From Limnochordia bacterium (GTDB lineage Bacteria > Bacillota > Limnochordia > Darwinibacteriales > SLO01): DNA of 8,993 nt. The DNA is taken from assembly GCA_007132635.1 (NCBI GenBank), contig SLOG01000130.1, forward strand, positions 1-8,993, written 5' to 3'. The notes below the pieces were generated by a model that worked only from the letters and a program-made list of their open reading frames with translations, was not told the origin of the DNA and did no database searches. This document shows positions 1 to 6,098 of this stretch, piece after piece; within the stretch, counting starts at the first letter, position 1, and each line of letters opens with the position of its first letter. The position numbers were made by a program, and so were the translations under genes.

Positions 1-796
1 GCACCCACTCTACAAGTTCGGGGCCATTCTCGGTGAGGATTAGTCCCTTCGCTCGGAGAAGGTGGGGCGGGGCAGCTTGTATCACAGCCGCCAGACGGTC
101 TTCTGTGACGGGTGTTTCCGATGTAAGGCTGACGGTTTCCGCTGGTGTAATCGTCGGGAGCCGCGCTTCTGAAGATTTCTGGGATGCCTCGTTCTTAAAA
201 GTCGTGGACAGAGCTGCCTCAAAATCAACCTCACCGAAAGCAGCGGGAAGGATCAGCGCGGTGCTGTTTAGCTCTCGCACTTTGTGTTCTAGGTTGTCGA
301 CCTGTTCCGAGGAAACACAGTCGGTTTTGTTGATTATACAGACAGATGCCGCCTGGACTTGATCGGTGACCGCAGGCAGAGTCTGCAGCACCTTGTGAAA
401 GTTGAGGGCATCAATGACGCACATGTTGGTTTGCACCTGGAAGTGCTCCGCTGACGGTGACTGCTGCAGATAGTCGGACAGGTCTGTGGTCTGAGCGATG
501 CCCGTCGCCTCAAGAACCAAGACGTCCGGCCGCGGTGTCGTGCTGCAAATAGCGGCCAAAGAGTCCAGAAACTGGCCGCGAGTACATACGCAGAAGATTG
601 AACCCTGGTTGACCTCGTAGATCGGTGCCCCCTCGGCGTCAATCAACTGGCTGTCCACGCTGACTTTGCCAAATTCATTGATAAGCAATGCTGGTTGACT
701 GCCGCTGTGTTGGAGATGGCGCAGAAGAGCGTTGACGACGGTTGTCTTGCCTGCCCCTAGAAAGCCAGTAATGAGAACAACAGAGATGGGTTTCAC
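1..796 (-). CDS. CobW/COG0523 family GTPase (metallochaperone-like), C-terminus cut by window edge
   Basis: This is a P-loop GTPase of the CobW/COG0523 family, whose members are thought to insert or deliver metals or cobalamin-type cofactors to partner enzymes in the cytoplasm. Translating the minus strand from GTG at 796 gives 265 residues with no stop. Visible motifs are Walker A GFLGAGKTT (residues 11-19), NEFGKVSVD (40-48), LEATG (95-99, Walker B/switch region) and the guanine-specificity motif NKTD (156-159). A piece of the CobW C-terminal domain follows (about 220-265, with HLLRAKG near 245-251). The usual family metal motif CxCC is replaced by GSIFCVC (65-71), so only C69 and C71 are present. 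The GTG start overlaps the TGA of the upstream methyltransferase gene (GTGA), and AAGGA sits about nine bases before it. This implies coupled translation and suggests that the methyltransferase is the client. The family call is firm; the cargo is unknown. The extreme C-terminus lies outside the window. Confidence 0.9.
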   Translation of the reverse strand, partial: MKPISVVLITGFLGAGKTTVVNALLRHLQHSGSQPALLINEFGKVSVDSQLIDAEGAPIYEVNQGSIFCVCTRGQFLDSLAAICSTTPRPDVLVLEATGIAQTTDLSDYLQQSPSAEHFQVQTNMCVIDALNFHKVLQTLPAVTDQVQAASVCIINKTDCVSSEQVDNLEHKVRELNSTALILPAAFGEVDFEAALSTTFKNEASQKSSEARLPTITPAETVSLTSETPVTEDRLAAVIQAAPPHLLRAKGLILTENGPELVEWV

Positions 797-2421
797 AGAA
801 TCAGATCCTTCAGCCATTCCTTCATGATCTTGACTTCGGGTATTCGGCCGGAACTCTTGAGAGTGGAAACAGACAGGATAACAGCAGGTAAGTCTTTCGC
901 ACCGTAGGAACGGGCTAGATCCTTGTCTGCACTGCGTTGGATGTCCAAGTCCAACCCCAACTCTCGGGCTGCTATCTTCATGCGGCTCTCGAGTTCCTCG
1001 TCGGTACCGTTACTGTCTACGATAGTGACACGTGCTTGGCGCCGTTTGATCTTGATCTTGCTCTTCTCGTTAATGCGCTCCTGGATGGCGTCAATCAGCT
1101 GGTCTCGGGTGGGGATGGTACTGACAAACTTAATCTGGCCGTCAATGCAGATGGTCGGTACGTTCTTTACCATCAAAGAGGCCATAAACGCGACGCTGTC
1201 TTGCGACTTAATCTTGTGTTCGCGCCAGATCACCAATTCCTCAAACTGCGGCACGATTTCCTTGACTGCTTCGACCATGTACTGGCAGGGCGCGCAGGCC
1301 TCGGAGTCCAGTGTAATAATATCCACAACGACTTTATCGGTAAGGCCGTAGTCGGACAGGTCGATAGTTGCCAAGTCCTCAACCTCAGTATTGGCCGCGA
1401 GTTCTTCGGCGATTTGCCGCTTATACTCATCGCGCACCACGTCTGTAACAGCCTGCAGGTTAGCGATAGGCACATTGTAGGGAAGGTCACAGCCTGGAGC
1501 CAAGACAAACCCGCTGTTTCCACCAACAGACAAACATTCAAAGGCATTGATGGCGTTGCGTTCGGGAGTCCCGTTCAGCAGCGCCGTCGTTAGGCGCAGG
1601 TTGCCGCCAAAGGATGTTCCTCGTTCGAGGCAAATCTCCTTGGCTGTGGGCAGCGGGATGTTCTCATCAACACTGACATTGTCGGGCTTGCAGTCGCACA
1701 TGACCTCTAGGTTTTTCAAAGCATGGCCGCAGACAAAGAAACTGGAAAGACACTCCTGTTCGCGGATGAAGGCAAAGAGACGCGTGCACTCAGGAGTTAC
1801 GAACTCCTCGAACTGCGCTGGTCCAATTTGGCTAGTCATAGGGTCGACCACAGCAATGACGTCGCACCCGGCATCCATATAGCCCTGAGCCATGGCTTGG
1901 CCCACCTGGCCGCAGAAGTGAATGAGCTCTTTGAGGCTTTCTTGATTGTCGTACATTTCCATAAACAAATTTGAACCTAGAAGATGCATGGCCAGAGTGA
2001 AAGGCCCGGTGATCAGACCATAGATAGCGGTATCGGGCAGTGCTTTTCGGAGGCTCTCGGCTGCTTCCATGACGATAGGGATGCGGCCGCTCTTCATGTC
2101 GGGTACCTGTAGTCCGTGGTCGGCGGCTTTTCGAAGAACGTGCGTCGTCACAGCTGGCGGCGAGCTTTTCTCCCAGCGCAGTTCGCAACCAAGGGCTTCG
2201 GCTTCGATCTGGAGGTCAAAGGTAACTGGCAGACCATCGGGTTGGTAGAGTTCTGCGGCCTTGAGTTGTCCAGCGACGATTTTGTCGGCGCTCTGTAGAA
2301 GTTCGTCGACGGAGGTTTCAGTCAAAAACCCGCCGTGGCATCCCACGAAAGGAACCCAAGGTACCCGTTCGGTTGTCTCGCCGCGCAGGGCGGCCATAAC
2401 TAATTCTTTTCCGGTGCTCAT
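793..2421 (-). CDS. MtaA/URO-D-type methyltransferase fused to two C-terminal thioredoxin-like domains
   Basis: Residues about 1-345 (numbered from a GTG at 2430) form a uroporphyrinogen-decarboxylase fold of the MtaA/CmuA type. Such enzymes move methyl groups between a corrinoid protein and a thiol or other acceptor, using a zinc site. Supporting signatures are ITGPFTLA (140-147), DAGCDVIAVVDP (186-197), SVDENI (253-258) and APGCDLP (311-317). C234 in FFVCGH and C314 are the likely zinc cysteines. The His expected two residues before the first Cys is Phe232, although His236 is close. Residues about 366-455 look like a thioredoxin fold with C379-A-P-C382 and a conserved-type Pro in VKNVPTICID. 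Residues about 466-545 resemble a second such fold in which the CxxC site reads SNGT. The ATG at 2421 is preferred because AAGGAG lies 11 bases upstream; the GTG at 2430 lies only two bases after it. The gene follows GH172 closely and overlaps cobW. No corrinoid protein or reductive activator is visible, so the substrate is open. Confidence 0.88.
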   Translation of the reverse strand: MSTGKELVMAALRGETTERVPWVPFVGCHGGFLTETSVDELLQSADKIVAGQLKAAELYQPDGLPVTFDLQIEAEALGCELRWEKSSPPAVTTHVLRKAADHGLQVPDMKSGRIPIVMEAAESLRKALPDTAIYGLITGPFTLAMHLLGSNLFMEMYDNQESLKELIHFCGQVGQAMAQGYMDAGCDVIAVVDPMTSQIGPAQFEEFVTPECTRLFAFIREQECLSSFFVCGHALKNLEVMCDCKPDNVSVDENIPLPTAKEICLERGTSFGGNLRLTTALLNGTPERNAINAFECLSVGGNSGFVLAPGCDLPYNVPIANLQAVTDVVRDEYKRQIAEELAANTEVEDLATIDLSDYGLTDKVVVDIITLDSEACAPCQYMVEAVKEIVPQFEELVIWREHKIKSQDSVAFMASLMVKNVPTICIDGQIKFVSTIPTRDQLIDAIQERINEKSKIKIKRRQARVTIVDSNGTDEELESRMKIAARELGLDLDIQRSADKDLARSYGAKDLPAVILSVSTLKSSGRIPEVKIMKEWLKDLIL

Positions 2422-2432
2422 TGCTATCACGT

Positions 2433-2438
2433 CTCCTT
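2433..2438 (-). promoter_or_regulatory. Shine-Dalgarno AAGGAG of the methyltransferase gene
   Basis: AAGGAG on the minus strand overlaps the TAA stop of the preceding GH172 gene. It lies 11 bases before ATG 2421 but only two bases before the in-frame GTG at 2430. This favours the ATG and indicates that the two genes are read from one transcript. Confidence 0.7.
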
Positions 2439-3585
2439 AAATGGTCTGCAAAAAGCGTCTCAGGCTTTCGCGTGTCGTCAACGGTAGTCGGCTTTGGACA
2501 CGGGGCAGTTGCGGAAAGGGCCTATGCGGCTCGCTCTGGTACCAGTAGCCGACGGATGAATAGTCGTCCGCGTGGCAGTTAGCTGTCCCGTGCTCAATGG
2601 TCACTTTGATCCGTTTTTTAAAATAGACGGGGTCTTCAATGTGAAAACGGTACATGCTCCATTTGCCGCTGTAGGCAAGATCTGGTTCTGCCGCTTCCGG
2701 TTCGCCCCAGATCTCTTTACGGCTGGGAATGGTCCAATCATCGTTGGGGACGATGGGTTCTGCCAGAGAAATCCCGTGGTACAGGCCATCATATTTGAGT
2801 GACGGGTATCCCCATGCGGCGCAGAAATAGTCCTCAGTCCCGGTACCGTGCAGTGAAGGCGGCCATATGTCATCGTCAATGAAGATCATGTCATCGCCTT
2901 CCCCAAACCAGGGGAAGTTTGGAATTGGATGGACGTGATCAATGTTGAGCAAGCAGCCGACGTAATGGCCGCGGCCTTCTGCATCCAGAATCACGTAGTT
3001 GCCTGCACCGGTCAGATTGGGCGTTTCGGCAGCGGTGGTCAGCTCGCAGTCCGGTGCCGTAAAACGCTCCTGACGCCACTGGGCATGGAATCGCAGGCTG
3101 CTGTCTGGGGCTTGGGGGTAGGTTTCATAATCGACATAGTAATAGAAGGCGGCAACGTCCTCGGCTCCTTCATTGACTACTTCAAACCGCGCACCATCAG
3201 CGAAGGGCATGGGGAAGAAGCAGTTCATGGCCGCCTGCCGCTGAGGTCTTCCCTGTTTGGTCACCATGTTAAGGGGCAGCGACATGAAATGGTTGGCCAC
3301 CCCATGCCCCACACCGAAGAAGTCTCCGATGGGGGTTTCGATGCTCGGTTTGCTTTCGCCATCCCAGAAAGCTCGTAAGACAAGCCGTCGAAGGTAGTAC
3401 TCCTCGGGTGAAGCAATGGTAACCCAGATGTGTTTGATGCATCCAGGACCAGAGATTCTGGCGATTTCACGAGCCTCACCCGCCTTAATGGGCACCGCGT
3501 CTCGATTCTTCCCTGTTTTGTCCCAGCTGGAAATTCGCTTCGTCTGCGCTTCGCGTTCCTGCCACAAAGTGTTAAGGCCCTGCAT
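2437..3585 (-). CDS. GH172 (DUF2961) family glycoside hydrolase-like protein
   Basis: The protein matches DUF2961, now glycoside hydrolase family GH172. Characterised members act on fructofuranosyl or D-arabinofuranosyl linkages (difructose dianhydride I enzyme, exo-arabinofuranosidases). Numbered from a TTG at 3609, the signatures are RISSWDKTGKNRD (25-37), GPGCIKHIW (54-62), FWDGE (81-85), PIGDFFGVGHG (93-103), NCFFPMPF (129-136) and LHGTGTEDYF (253-262). E259 in TGTEDYF is the likely catalytic glutamate by family analogy; E284 is a possible acid/base partner, which I infer only. No signal peptide is seen, so the enzyme probably works in the cytoplasm on imported substrate. The ATG at 3585 (382 residues) is chosen because AGGTGG sits nine bases upstream; the TTG at 3609 has no ribosome-binding site. 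The length is normal for a single-domain member. It is the first intact gene of the leftward group. The sugar specificity cannot be read from the sequence. Confidence 0.88.
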   Translation of the reverse strand: MQGLNTLWQEREAQTKRISSWDKTGKNRDAVPIKAGEAREIARISGPGCIKHIWVTIASPEEYYLRRLVLRAFWDGESKPSIETPIGDFFGVGHGVANHFMSLPLNMVTKQGRPQRQAAMNCFFPMPFADGARFEVVNEGAEDVAAFYYYVDYETYPQAPDSSLRFHAQWRQERFTAPDCELTTAAETPNLTGAGNYVILDAEGRGHYVGCLLNIDHVHPIPNFPWFGEGDDMIFIDDDIWPPSLHGTGTEDYFCAAWGYPSLKYDGLYHGISLAEPIVPNDDWTIPSRKEIWGEPEAAEPDLAYSGKWSMYRFHIEDPVYFKKRIKVTIEHGTANCHADDYSSVGYWYQSEPHRPFPQLPRVQSRLPLTTRESLRRFLQTI

Positions 3586-3594
3586 TGTGTAGCG

Positions 3595-3600
3595 CCACCT
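3595..3600 (-). promoter_or_regulatory. Shine-Dalgarno AGGTGG of the GH172 gene
   Basis: AGGTGG (within AAAGGTGG on the minus strand) lies nine bases before ATG 3585. No comparable motif precedes the longer TTG start at 3609, so it fixes the shorter start. I see no convincing promoter between here and the end of the decayed gene at 3646. Confidence 0.55.
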
Positions 3601-3645
3601 TTCGTTCAAATTGCTACTACTTTGGTTTGTATTCGCCCTGTTTTT

Positions 3646-4055
3646 CTATTCCCCTGTTGGTAACGAGCTTCCAGAAATGTCTTTGATCCACCACTGTCCT
3701 GCAGTGACCCGGGCCGTCTCCTGGCCCTTGTGGGGATAGGAATATACGATGAACTCGTCATTGTCTAAAACAGCCGCAGTACAGTAGTAGTTTGCCGGAT
3801 CAAACGGAAGCGTGCTGCGGCGCGAAAAGGTTTCACCGCTGTCGGCAGAGAAATACAGGGAGTAGAGGGCCGAACCCATGTTTGCAGAATCGCCGAAAAA
3901 CACGACAGACACATTGTCCTGATGGACAAAGCACGAATCAAAGGTGAGGGCGATGTCGTCAACCGAAGCGTGAGGTTAGATCTTTCGGGGGGGTCCTCCC
4001 AGGTCTTTCCATGGGCGCAGCGGATCAGAGTGACAGGCGGTGCCTGCTTGATCCT
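3646..4055 (-). pseudogene. Decayed 3' remnant of a sialidase/BNR-repeat-like gene
   Basis: Two minus-strand frames together read like the C-terminal part of a sialidase/BNR-like beta-propeller protein. The upstream part (about 4055 to 3970) gives PPVTLIRCAHGKTWEDPP, in which HGKTW resembles an Asp-box (S-x-D-x-G-x-T-W). The downstream part (about 3960 to the TAG at 3646) gives DDIALTFDSCFVHQDN, then YFSADSGETFSRR, another Asp-box-like stretch, and ends QWWIKDISGS. The downstream frame has a TAA at about 3976-3978, and the upstream frame is closed by a TAA at 4056-4058. Restoring one reading frame needs about one extra base near 3965, at the end of NLTLR. There is no credible start or ribosome-binding site; an 88-residue open frame could begin at GTG 3912. 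It lies about 60 bases upstream of GH172 in the same orientation, so it was probably the former first gene of that group. The alternatives are a sequencing error or a short live gene. The catalytic part of any sialidase is absent. Confidence 0.55.
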
Positions 4056-4101
4056 TTATCACCGAACTCTTTTTTGCGAACTGGGCAGAACGGCTTCCAT
4101 C

Positions 4102-4110
4102 TGGTATTCT
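4102..4110 (+). promoter_or_regulatory. Possible extended -10 (TGGTATTCT) for the rightward operon
   Basis: TGG followed by TATTCT resembles an extended -10 box (TGnTATAAT). It lies about 50 bases before the SGNH start, in the only real gap ahead of the rightward group. No good -35 is found at 16-18 bases. The rest of 4056-4146 shows no clear operator, hairpin or RNA element, so this is a weak call by eye. Confidence 0.2.
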
Positions 4111-4146
4111 AAAGGTAGAAAACCGCTGAGGAAGAGATTGCCCAAC

Positions 4147-4152
4147 GAGGAG
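4147..4152 (+). promoter_or_regulatory. Shine-Dalgarno GAGGAG of the SGNH hydrolase gene
   Basis: GAGGAG ends eight bases before TTG 4161. It overlaps the first base of the in-frame GTG at 4152, which it therefore cannot serve. This spacing is the reason for choosing the TTG start. Confidence 0.65.
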
Positions 4153-4160
4153 TGAGTCAA

Positions 4161-4997
4161 TTGTCGGATCAGCTGGAAAAACAGTTGGAGTTTGGTATTC
4201 AGTTCATCCATCCCGAGAAATCCCTGGCAGCGTTTCCGGGGGCGACTCCTGAGAACATCAGCCGTCTTTACGGCTTAACAGTCGAACAATATGAGCAGCG
4301 TGTGCAGCGTTTCTCTGAGCGTGCTGAACAGGCAGCTGAGGGTTTACTGGCGGACCCTGACATGGCTGCACGACTCGAAGAGCTGCCCTTTCAGCCAGGT
4401 GCTGTGCTCGTGGCCTTGGGTGACAGCATAACCGATGATCGGCAGTCTTGGTTTGAGATTCTGCGGCACATGTTGAAGCTGCGAAGGCCCGATGATCACA
4501 TTCAGTTGATTAACGCGGGTATCTCGGGCGAGACCACGTCGCAGATGATAGCCCGCACACAGGCTGTGCGCGATGTCAAGCCGGACTGGGTGTTCTGCTT
4601 CGCAGGGACCAACGATGCTCGGACCCACCTGCGCGATGTGTGTCCGACGACGATGGCATCCATTGGCGAAACGGAGCGAAACCTCGTGGCGCTGCGACAG
4701 AACATCTGTGCCGAACGAGAGACCCACTGGGTATGGCTAACGCCAGCTTCTGTCCTGAAAGAAAGGGTACACAGCCACTTTCAACTGGGCGCAGCCCAGC
4801 TGACCTGGTCCAATACCCACCTCAAGGCCATCGGCGATATCGTGCGCCGGCAGCCCGAACCAGTTGTGGATCTGCAGGAGACGTTGGGCATGCCCCCTGA
4901 ACCGCAGTATCTGCTGGACGATGGAGTCCACCCTTCGTTGGAGGGGCAGAAGGCCATTGTGACGGCAGTCATCAATACCATTGCCGCTGAGGCATAG
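4161..4997 (+). CDS. SGNH/GDSL-family hydrolase with N-terminal extension
   Basis: This is an SGNH/GDSL hydrolase, a family of serine esterases, deacetylases and lipases. With numbering from GTG 4152, the four consensus blocks are visible: LGDSITDD (89-96, nucleophile S92), NAGISGE (121-127, block II glycine), AGTNDA (151-156, N154) and DDGVHPSLEG (256-265, D257 and H260). About 80 mostly helical, charged residues precede block I; they are not part of the minimal domain and may mediate oligomerisation or substrate recognition. No signal peptide is present, so a cytoplasmic role such as removing acyl groups from an imported sugar or small molecule is likely. The TTG at 4161 (278 residues) is preferred over GTG 4152 because of ribosome-binding-site spacing. 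It is the first gene of the rightward group, 20 bases before the C_GCAxxG_C_C gene. The catalytic set is complete; the substrate is unknown. Confidence 0.87.
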   Translation: MSDQLEKQLEFGIQFIHPEKSLAAFPGATPENISRLYGLTVEQYEQRVQRFSERAEQAAEGLLADPDMAARLEELPFQPGAVLVALGDSITDDRQSWFEILRHMLKLRRPDDHIQLINAGISGETTSQMIARTQAVRDVKPDWVFCFAGTNDARTHLRDVCPTTMASIGETERNLVALRQNICAERETHWVWLTPASVLKERVHSHFQLGAAQLTWSNTHLKAIGDIVRRQPEPVVDLQETLGMPPEPQYLLDDGVHPSLEGQKAIVTAVINTIAAEA

Positions 4998-5017
4998 ATT
5001 CCTAGGAGGCGCTATGT

Positions 5018-5455
5018 ATGGAGAGTAGAAGGTATGCCGACGAGGCCATGACGAGTGGGATGAACTGCGCGCAGGCCGTTTTGACTTTTTTTGCTGGCGA
5101 TTACGGACTCAGTGAGGCGGATGCTCTGCGGATTGCGGCCGGCTTCGGCAGCGGTATGCGAATGGCCTCAGTCTGCGGGGCTGTGACTGGCGCGATTATG
5201 GTACTAGGGCTGCATCACAGCATGACGGAGGCCGCCAACGCTGAAGCGAAACGCAATACGAATGCCGCGACAGCGGTTTTTACTGAGCGTTTTCGCGCGA
5301 TCCATCCGACGGTCATGTGCGAAGGCCTCTTGGGATTGGACGTCACCACGCCAGAAGGGCTGGCTCATGCCCGGGAGCAGGGGCTGTTTGTATCCCAGTG
5401 CCGCGGGTATGTGGCGGATGCCATCGACATACTGAAAGATTTGCTCAAGGAGTAG
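5018..5455 (+). CDS. C_GCAxxG_C_C family putative redox protein
   Basis: This small 145-residue protein belongs to the C_GCAxxG_C_C family, which is common in anaerobes and thought to be redox-active or metal-binding, with no firmly established reaction. The four signature cysteines are present: C17 in GMNCAQAV (14-21), C53 in VCGAVTG (52-58), C101 in VMCEGL (99-104) and C128 in SQCRGYV (126-132). The glycine-rich AAGFGSGM (40-47) precedes the second cysteine, as is typical. There is no signal peptide or clear membrane segment; the 51-65 stretch is only mildly hydrophobic. ATG 5018 has a perfect AGGAGG eight bases upstream. It sits 20 bases after the SGNH stop and so is almost certainly co-transcribed. 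In this operon it could handle electrons or a metal cluster for the downstream radical chemistry, but that is inference. Confidence 0.88.
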   Translation: MESRRYADEAMTSGMNCAQAVLTFFAGDYGLSEADALRIAAGFGSGMRMASVCGAVTGAIMVLGLHHSMTEAANAEAKRNTNAATAVFTERFRAIHPTVMCEGLLGLDVTTPEGLAHAREQGLFVSQCRGYVADAIDILKDLLKE

Positions 5456-5528
5456 GGGTTTTTCTGATAATGGCGAAAACTTCGGTGTAGCGTTTTGTGT
5501 GGCGGCATATACACAGGAGGCGAAAACC

Positions 5529-6074
5529 ATGCTGCCGAAGGGTTTAGTTGGTGTTGTCTTGTTGACAGTGTTTCTCGCGATGGCTGGTGCTGCAGCGAAT
5601 GAGAAGGAGGCCGTTTTTCGAGGGTTGTTCTGGGGAGATCCTTTGGATGCACTCGAGGAGGTTATTTCTGTACCGTTGGACGAAGCGGGAGTTACTGCGT
5701 ACGTAAAGCGTGGCGATCGCTTGGAGCTAGGCCCTGTGCCGTTGGAGTGGATAACCTATGATTTCTTCCAGGAAAAGTTATTTCGCATTACGTTGAAATT
5801 CGACCACAGTCATTTCACCGACATTCTCGAGATGTTTCGCGTGCGTTACGGGATGGAATTAGAGACCAACATGATCGGCTCGCATTACTATTGGGAGCAA
5901 AACGGCACATCGATTTCGCTTATCTGGCCCTTGATGCGGGACGACTATATTTCTTTTGCCGTTTTCGAAGACATGGCAGGTGCACGCGCCTTAGCCCTGT
6001 GGCAGCGCGAAGAAGACCTTCTCGAGGCTGAACAGCAGGCAAAGACCAAAGAAGGGGGCGCTTGGGATTGGTGA
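5529..6074 (+). CDS. Small secreted protein of unknown function
   Basis: I do not recognise a named family. The 181-residue product begins with a clear Sec signal peptide: a lysine at residue 4, a hydrophobic core LVGVVLLTVFLAMAG (6-20) and likely cleavage within AGAAA-N, after about residue 22-23. There is no lipobox cysteine. The mature part, about 158 residues, starts with RGLFWGDPLDAL (31-42), a G-x-x-WG arrangement also seen at the start of other uncharacterised small secreted proteins. It has many aromatic and acidic residues and ends in a charged helical tail rich in E, Q and K (about 155-175), then WDW. ATG 5529 is chosen over a GTG at 5499 because AGGAGG lies exactly eight bases upstream and the signal peptide starts there. 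It lies about 73 bases after the redox-protein gene and 24 before the creatininase-like gene, so it is probably in the operon. It is the only exported product here, perhaps a periplasmic or surface sensor or binding protein. Confidence 0.75.
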   Translation: MLPKGLVGVVLLTVFLAMAGAAANEKEAVFRGLFWGDPLDALEEVISVPLDEAGVTAYVKRGDRLELGPVPLEWITYDFFQEKLFRITLKFDHSHFTDILEMFRVRYGMELETNMIGSHYYWEQNGTSISLIWPLMRDDYISFAVFEDMAGARALALWQREEDLLEAEQQAKTKEGGAWDW

Positions 6075-6085
6075 TGCTGCCGAAT

Positions 6086-6091
6086 AGGAGG
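6086..6091 (+). promoter_or_regulatory. Shine-Dalgarno AGGAGG of the creatininase-family gene
   Basis: A perfect AGGAGG ends seven bases before TTG 6099, which supports this unusual start codon. No other start codon within the following 15 bases fits the frame. Confidence 0.7.
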
Positions 6092-6098
6092 GACTCTG

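Noticed and set aside
33..642. Short open frames on both strands at the left end
   Set aside because: The GTG-started CobW frame explains this stretch with ordered GTPase motifs; the others are shadows.
937..1593. A 218-codon plus-strand open frame
   Set aside because: Antisense shadow of the methyltransferase-thioredoxin gene; no recognisable motifs.
2929..3378. A 149-codon plus-strand open frame
   Set aside because: Antisense to the conserved GH172 core; it mirrors that gene's codons and has no start signal.
3610..3645. Promoter for the leftward group ahead of GH172
   Set aside because: The AT-rich stretch has no convincing -35/-10 pair. Transcription may start further upstream, across the decayed gene.
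5456..5528. Possible terminator hairpin after the C_GCAxxG_C_C gene (AAAAC and GTTTT arms)
   Set aside because: The arms pair over only about five bases and no T-run follows, so it does not support a terminator.
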